From Astrocystis sublimbata (lineage: Eukaryota; Ascomycota; Sordariomycetes; Xylariales; Xylariaceae), in assembly GCA_022453515.1 (NCBI GenBank), contig JAJNNY010000033.1:1-64000 (forward strand): a stretch of 64,000 nucleotides of DNA, given 5' to 3'. A program made the translations under genes and the position numbers. Positions 58,097 through 64,000 of the stretch are shown here, one piece after another. The notes under the pieces were generated by a model, which saw only the letters and a program-made list of their open reading frames with translations, had not been told where the DNA came from and ran no database searches. Within the stretch, counting starts at the first letter, position 1. The number at the start of each line of letters is the position of its first letter.

Positions 58097-61000
58097 TTAG
58101 GATTCTTCGATGATCCCCTCCCCGCCAGCACCTCCTTCTTCCCTCCATTCGCGGCTTCTTTCCGTGAGACGCTTTACACCGCCAACTCTCGAAGCCCATA
58201 AACCCTCGATAGGTGTGCGGTATGTGAAGGCTCGCTGACTACTGATGACGCCAATGGCTTGAAGGACAGCCTTGCGACTATCACGACTGAAGACGGCAGG
58301 ATGGTTGATCCATTCCAGACTGGTCTCCAGTTCAGCGTCGAGAGCCGAGACGGTGACAGGGTCTACTGCAACCGAGTTGGTCAACGCCAAGCCATCATTG
58401 GACCGGCTGCGTGGGATAGGTAGTGCATATGCAGTGGCACCTCCCGACGAGTGCGCCGAAGCTGTCGGCGACGGTGTGTGTTTTCGATCCGGCGTACCTA
58501 TCGGCGACGGTTCCAAGCCGGGATGGGGAGTAGAAGGACCGGATTGCCTGCCCGGCAGAGGTGGGACGGGGCCAGGGGGGACAGGCGGCAATCCTCCTTT
58601 GCCGAGCCCTTTAAGAATCGAGCGTGTTTCGTTCAACAATGTGTGAGCGCGCTCATGTTGACCCCTGGTGACAAGCGTGAGAGCTCGAGTGAGCATATCT
58701 GATGTCAGTAGTTCCATGCGTCGTTGGACAATGTGCGGGTGAGGAGGAATCGGTGGGTTATTCGCCCAGGATGCCTTTCTCGAATTGTTGAGAGCAGGTA
58801 GAATCGTGATGGCTAGTAAAGAAGGCCTAGGCAGGTGCATCATTGTGCCGTCTCGTAGAATGTCTCCCCAAACTAGATCCGCTTGGATAAGAGGCACCTC
58901 TTCAACTGATGTCGCTCTCTGGTCATCATGGTCCATTGGACCGCCCAGCGCCTCGAGACCAGACACAATAGTTTCCCAGGGGTCTTGAGGAAGCTGTTCT
59001 TGGGATGATGTGTCAGGTACGATCACTAGTTGCACTAAAATGTCTCGCTTGTCGCCGAACCGTAGATCGCCAAGGGAAGCCTCTGCATCCCGGCCCGTAG
59101 CGCGTTTAGTAATCTGTAGTGCACCGCTGATTTTATGAAATCTTGCTGGTGAGCCTTCTGGTAGCTTCAGCTTCAGTTTCACGTTCTGGTGTGACAGCGA
59201 CTGCACAGATCCAAGACAGCCAGCCAGGCACTCCCGTAGCATCATCCAGTCTTTGACATAGGTGTACGATGCTTTAGTCCGGGTTGACAACTCAATCATG
59301 GTGTCTGGTTTGTGTGTCATTCCTAGACCAAATGAATGTATAGTAATTCTGTCTGTAGTCAGCAAGTGCGACTGGGATTGGGGAGAAGGTTAACCTACTT
59401 GGCGGCTTCGGCTCGTGAAACAACAAAGTCAACGCTGTCCGCATCGGATGTTGATGCATCGCTAATTAGCATGATGGTTGCGATCGGGTTGTTGTATTTA
59501 CGCTGCATTAGCAGATCCATCGCAACGTTGGTCCCTTCCACAACGTCTGCGCGGTGGCTCTTTTGTCCAACCGGCTTAATTGAACCGAGAACATTATTCC
59601 AGCCTTGCCAAGCTTTAGTCGTCATGCCGACAATGGGGACACCGCCGCCGCCGGATCCGAAAGTGACCAGGCCCATTCGATCACGTTCTCCCAGTGTGTT
59701 GACCATAAATTTCAGTGCGTCCCGGACCAGGTTGATCTTTACACCCTGCATCGAGGATGAAATTGGCACCACGACAACGACGTCGATCGGTACATGAAAG
59801 GACGACAATGGGCTCCTAGCGAAATTCGTATACTCGGTCGGGGCTGTAGTGACGGATTTAGGTCCGCCCCATGATGAAGCGAGTGAAGAAACCCGCTGAG
59901 GACGAGTGCCTCGGGCCCAATCCTCATCGTCCGTCTCAGACGCTTCGGCTCGGTCACGGTCAAATTCTGGGCTTCGAATAGGAGACCCTTCTACTGCATG
60001 TAAATCAAGCAGAGCCTGTTGCCAAAGCTTCAGCTGGTTACGATTATCGAAACGCAAGTGGAACTGTGGAAGCTCGGCCACAGAAAGACTCAGTGTCAGA
60101 ACGTTCTCATCTACTGCTGGGGATGTTAGATTTGATTGCAGTTGAAGCGGCGGGAGCAAGCTTACCCATGCCAGTTTCTGACACTTCGTTGAGATGTTTC
60201 TTGATAAGAATCGAACCCTTCAGTGTACACCTTGTTGTCTTTCGCGGTACTCCATTCTCGTCCCACTGTTGTTGATTGGGCGGGATCTTCTTTTCCTTGA
60301 CACATATAAGCATTTCAGCAAACAGGAAACACTCCAGTTCCTGCCACGAGACTTTGTCCTTGCCAACCCGCAGTGTGCCGTAAAGGCGGAGCTTCCCAAA
60401 TCTGTTTCTCCATTAGCCACAACGGAACGTAGAAGCTAGAACGTGATGAATATTAATATCTCACCGATTGAATTCGAGCCCATGCCAATGATCTACCTTG
60501 TTTCGCAGAGTTTCGGTCATCTCCTCCAAAACACCCGGCGACTCGTAAGGGTAGAACCGCGGTTGTGCAGCTCGAGCCGGGGATGGTGGTATTGGTGGAT
60601 TGAACGCTTCGAGGGGCCGGGCTTGCGATACCGGACTAAGCATACCAATATCCTCGGGGTCTGGTCTCCATTTGTTGTCCGCAACCTCCACCGTGACAAG
60701 ACACGTGAGGGTCTGCTGTTGCCGCGAGCGATTGATAGTCGGAAACTCCGATCGTACTGTAACGGTGGGTGCTGGGATCGGGTTACGCGTGATGGCCCTC
60801 GGGCTTCCTGGTGTTGTTTCCATAGCCTGCAAATCGTAGTCGTGGCGGCGAGGAGGTGGCCCGCTCTGTGTGGTCTCCGGGTAGCCGCCAGAAGACGCAA
60901 CTCCTGTGGCTTCGCTGTCGCTACGACCGTGACCTCGACCAGCGGCGTACCCGTCCCGCCCTTCTCGAATGTGGTTCCGTGCCGCACTGTCGCGGCCATT

Positions 61001-61861
61001 GCTTTGCAGCGACCGCGGATTCGACTCTCCACTCGGTGGTCGCCCAGTCTGATTATCCCAGGCCCCAGGTGTCGGGGTGTTCATTGACCTGTTGTCGGCA
61101 ACGGAGGTAGAGCGCACCATACTCGTGATTTTCTCTTGTTAAAAGTGTAAGCTTTTCATGCAAGAAGCCGGTGACCCACGGCGCCCGAGTCACTTACCAA
61201 TGTCTAGGACATTGCCGCCGCGGCTAGTGTCTAGGTGCAAAGGCGCGTTGCATGAGGGGCAGTACTGCGAATCAAACTCCTTGATGAACTCATAGAAGCA
61301 CGCCTCGTGCGACACGTGCGAACACGAGAATTGGAGTATTCTCTCCCCTCGTAGTGTGTGCTCCAGCGGCTCCTCGCAGACAGCGCATTCGCTCCCAACA
61401 AACGTTCTTTCCCGCCTGTTGCGGCCCCGATCTGAACTCATCATTCCCGACATGTTGACGTTGGGGCGAACGGTGTCTCTTGACGTTGCCGAGCCTCGCG
61501 AGGCGGAAGACCGATGGGATGGCGCGCGCTGAGGCGACTGACGATAGGGGGCCTCGAGGAAATGGCCTAAGGGGGCGAAGGTGGTAGGTCAGTAAAGCGC
61601 AACCACAAATAGCTGATGACAAAAAGTGCTGATGAGCGTGTTGCCGTGGACCCAGGTAGCCGGTGGCGATGCTATGCGATCGCAATACTTACTCTTTTCC
61701 GTAAAAGATGATCCACCGCTTGTACTACTCCAGTCTTCTTTCTTCTTGGATATAGAGCGGAGCGATCGTGAGTCGGAGGGGTTGAACAGATTGAGTTCCC
61801 GCAAGGCCGAAACCTGTCCCTCAAGAAACCGGTGCTCCTTGTTCGATCGCCTGCCAAACAT
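58097..61861 (-). CDS. RING-PH-VWA scaffold-like protein (Far1/Ste5 type)
   Basis: Six exons: 61693-61861, 61198-61566, 60465-61134, 60166-60401, 59399-60116 and 58097-59348, giving 1137 residues with all phases closing. Domains in order: a RING-H2 finger at about 117-165 (CAVCEEP, CSHVSHEAC, CPSCNAP give C3H2C3); a Ser/Pro/Arg-rich low-complexity linker; a PH domain at about 400-520 (FGKLRLYGTLRVGKDKVSW to LKLWQQALLDLH), interrupted by a 49 nt intron; a VWA domain from about 587 in which the metal-site DxSxS reads PISSS; and a Pro-rich tail (GLPPVPPGPVPPLPG near 970). RING-H2, PH and VWA in this order is the architecture of yeast Far1 and Ste5, the pheromone-MAPK scaffolds. The function here is inferred from architecture only; a RING E3 ligase role is the alternative. 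Confidence 0.88.
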
Positions 61862-64000
61862 GTGGCGAGAGATGTCGACGAGGGACGACGTGTAATGCTA
61901 GCGGGAAAGAAGCCCGGGTGAAAAGAGGTACCAGAATGCGTGGGGGCGTTCCAGTAGAGAGGCAGGTATAAGGATGCGAGGTAGGGACTGTGTCAGAGCC
62001 GGTCGGCTATCCCCCAGACTGGCTGTTTCAAAGGGTGGTATTATCAATGCTGTAGCAAGACGACAAGCGACGGGTGACGGCGCATGTCCTGGAAACAAGG
62101 CTATCGCAATACAACCATCAGTTGGGGACGGCGTAGCTTTGGAAATTAAAGACGCTGGTCCCTCTTTGCATACGGCGATGTGGTGTGTGTATGTGTGTGT
62201 ATGAAGTCAATGTCAGCTGCCTCGATTGTCGCCACGATATAGCGACGATATGACAGAGCGCTTAGTGACGAATCGCATCAGTGAGAGCGCAAGGGGGCGA
62301 GCGGTCCTGCTCGAAGCGCCAGTACTATCTCTGCGCGGGCGCAAAAGAGTAGCGGGCCTGAATCCCTTACACCTCGGGTCGTGCTGGACTGTTGGTATTT
62401 CAGGTGACCGTGTGTGTCTGGTCAAGAGAGGAAAAGAGGTATGTTTCGATCGGGATGGGGACGTCAGAAAAGGGAGAGGCCGTCGTGCCCGTGGTGCTTC
62501 GGCTGCTGGCGCAGGCAGCCCTGGCCTTTGTTCGTCCGACCCCAGTCAGCGGCGAGGTGGGAGACAGGCTCGACAGGCAGGGGACCGGTACTGGACATGC
62601 ACCGCCCTGTTCCCTGTTCCCTGACCTGCTTGGGCTTGGGCTTGGGTAGGATCCGTCAGGGTGAGGATTGGGGGGAGGGGGGGGGGCTCCTCGGGCTCTC
62701 GACGGTTCGACGTTGGAGCGAGATGCGATAGCAGCAAGGGGAACTAGGTAACAGCTCTGTATACCCTTCCCGACACACTGCGACTTCGCAACAGATTCGG
62801 GCGCCAGCCAGTGAGCGAAACGTGTCGGCGCAGCTGGCTTCTTGTCGTCGCTGGTGCTGACTCAAAGAGCCGAGACAATTGAGAAGACAAAGACAGGGAG
62901 ATTAAGGAAGACCCCGAAATCCATGACCTACAATTAATGGCTCCGTTATATGGCTGGCTATCAATAAGGTCTGTTCGTAATTAGGAGCAAGCAAGTCGTA
63001 CTCGTACATCTGGTGTTCGATGGATACATATATGTGACGGTGTAAGTAGGTAGTATGTGTGGCAAGCCTCAAAGGCGAGGGAACGTGGGAAAAAAAACAT
63101 ACACGATTCCACTAGGTACCTACGGTACACTCTGCGTGCCGCCCCAAGCCTTCCCTCTCTCCCGCAGACAGACACTGCAGGTGCAGCATGAATACATGCA
63201 TGGGTACATGATTACCACATGCAGGTAGTAAGTACATACTTGATCGGGATAAGCTCATCTCAGCATGCACAGAAGAGTAGGTGCCGGTAGCGTCCTTGAC
63301 TAGCAGTCAAACCACGGGCATCTGTCTCTCGTTAGCCGTTGCGCATCCCCTAAGGTTGTATCTACCTAATGCCGGTCACTTCTAGTGTCCTGCTAGGTGA
63401 GTACCTACCTAACCTTGGGCGATGCACGATGCATGACCAGGTGCAATAGTACGCTAGTGTCGTGATATAGGCCGAATTGGTGTAGAACCCCGGCCCCTCA
63501 CCAAAAGGGGCAGCGTCCTTCACGAATAAGAATACCTAAGGAGACTGACTACCTTAGCCGATCGCTGCACACAATAGCCTTTGCTGATATCTATTGTGTT
63601 ATCGAGTACAGTATGTAAGAATCTTTTGCTGTAGCCGTTGCCTTTTCTATGAGCAGTGAATGTTGCCTGAATGTACTCTACTAGGTAAGAGGTAGGTACC
63701 GCATGCATTATGGATACAGATACCTACGATCACTGCTAGATACCTAGACAGGTATCTAGTGTACCTACATGTACCTGCCGAGGCAGAGTTAAAAAAAAAA
63801 GTGAGCCGAGTGCTAGCAGGGGACACTGGCTAGACGTACAATAACTGGCTCCCTTTTTTCTTTTTTTTTCTTTTTAACTCTGCCTCGCCTGCTGCAAAGG
63901 TAATGCCATCAATGTTGCTACGCCAGGCTCTACAGCTGGTACTTAAGTTGGCATGTCGGGAGCTCTGTACTTACTAGGTCCAAGGTAGGTAAATAGTTTG
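61862..64000. other. Right-hand gene-free region
   Basis: About 2.1 kb upstream of the RING-PH-VWA gene. It holds GTGTGTATGTGTGTGT near 62184-62199, a G run (GGGGGGAGGGGGGGGG) near 62671-62686, TAGGTACC words near 63111, 63396 and 63690-63775, and the candidate MITE at 63779-63887. No protein-coding gene is supported; the next gene probably lies beyond the window. Confidence 0.55.
63779..63887. mobile_element. Candidate MITE-like element, 109 bp with 17 bp TIRs and 5 bp TSD
   Basis: Perfect 17 bp terminal inverted repeats (63779-63795 and 63871-63887, CGAGGCAGAGTTAAAAA and its reverse complement) enclose A/T-homopolymer tracts. Beyond the tracts, symmetry resumes as GTGAGCC on the left and GGGAGCC on the right (reverse complement). 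The element is flanked directly by CCTGC at 63774-63778 and again at 63888-63892, as expected of a target-site duplication. It has no coding capacity. The superfamily is not identified; a chance palindrome is the alternative, but TIR plus flanking duplication makes transposition likely. Confidence 0.6.

Noticed and set aside
1..64000. CRISPR arrays, prophage or bacterial operons
   Set aside because: Genome is eukaryotic; no regularly spaced repeats or prokaryotic gene strings are present.

Overview
This is a nuclear chromosomal window from a filamentous ascomycete (Pezizomycotina, probably Sordariomycetes; the species cannot be fixed from sequence alone). The reasons are short spliceosomal introns of about 47-190 nt with GTRNGT donors and CTRAC-like branch sites, many-exon genes on both strands, gene content typical of moulds (MirB-type siderophore transporter, phenol-hydroxylase-family monooxygenase, COP9 subunit 5, alternative NADH dehydrogenase) and relics of a P450 and of a PTH11-like membrane protein. 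I reconstructed exon structures by joining splice sites so that reading frames close exactly; coordinates for each exon are in the entries.

Layout. 0-1.6 kb: farnesylated type I J-protein (-). 2.5-4.6: mitochondrial glutamyl-tRNA synthetase (+). 4.8-6.0: COP9 signalosome subunit 5 (-). 6.5-7.4: mitochondrial ribosomal protein uS10m (+). 8.0-9.5: mitochondrial tryptophanyl-tRNA synthetase (+). 9.9-11.7: type II NADH dehydrogenase (-). 13.4-15.8: FAD-dependent phenol-2-monooxygenase-like enzyme (+). 16.0-30.8: midasin MDN1, a 14.9 kb gene for about 4926 residues (-). 31.5-32.1: mitochondrial bL12m (+). 32.5-33.5: ketopantoate-reductase-like enzyme (-). 34.0-35.3: ZIP metal transporter (-). 36.3-37.9: histone acetyltransferase HAT1 (+). 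38.3-39.3: pyrroline-5-carboxylate reductase (-). 40.7-41.7: CTD kinase subunit CTK3 (+). 43.2: intron-containing tRNA-Met (+). 43.3-46.3: gene graveyard. 47.7-49.9: Cdc4/Fbw7-type F-box/WD40 protein (+). 50.5-51.7: mitochondrial repeat protein of unknown function (-). 52.4-53.8: UTP16-like U3 snoRNP protein (+). 54.1-56.6: siderophore transporter (-). 58.1-61.9: RING-PH-VWA protein of the Far1/Ste5 type (-). 61.9-64.0: gene-free, with a candidate MITE.

How the genes fit together. Most genes are housekeeping and act independently, as expected in a eukaryote. There is a loose mitochondrial theme: two organellar aminoacyl-tRNA synthetases, two mitoribosomal proteins, an NADH dehydrogenase and an unknown protein with a targeting peptide. 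Ribosome biogenesis (MDN1, UTP16) and ubiquitin/signalling functions (CSN5, the F-box/WD40 protein, RING-PH-VWA) recur. The accessory parts are the orphan monooxygenase, the iron-transport gene with a GATA-factor site upstream, and the relic island next to the tRNA gene. Intergenic DNA is sprinkled with CCTA/TAGG tetranucleotide words. I found no clearly new multi-gene system; the most interesting items are the RING-PH-VWA scaffold with a lost MIDAS aspartate, the 109 bp TIR element with a 5 bp target-site duplication, the decayed P450/receptor island, four tiny start-codon exons, and stop-free introns of length 3n in two genes.
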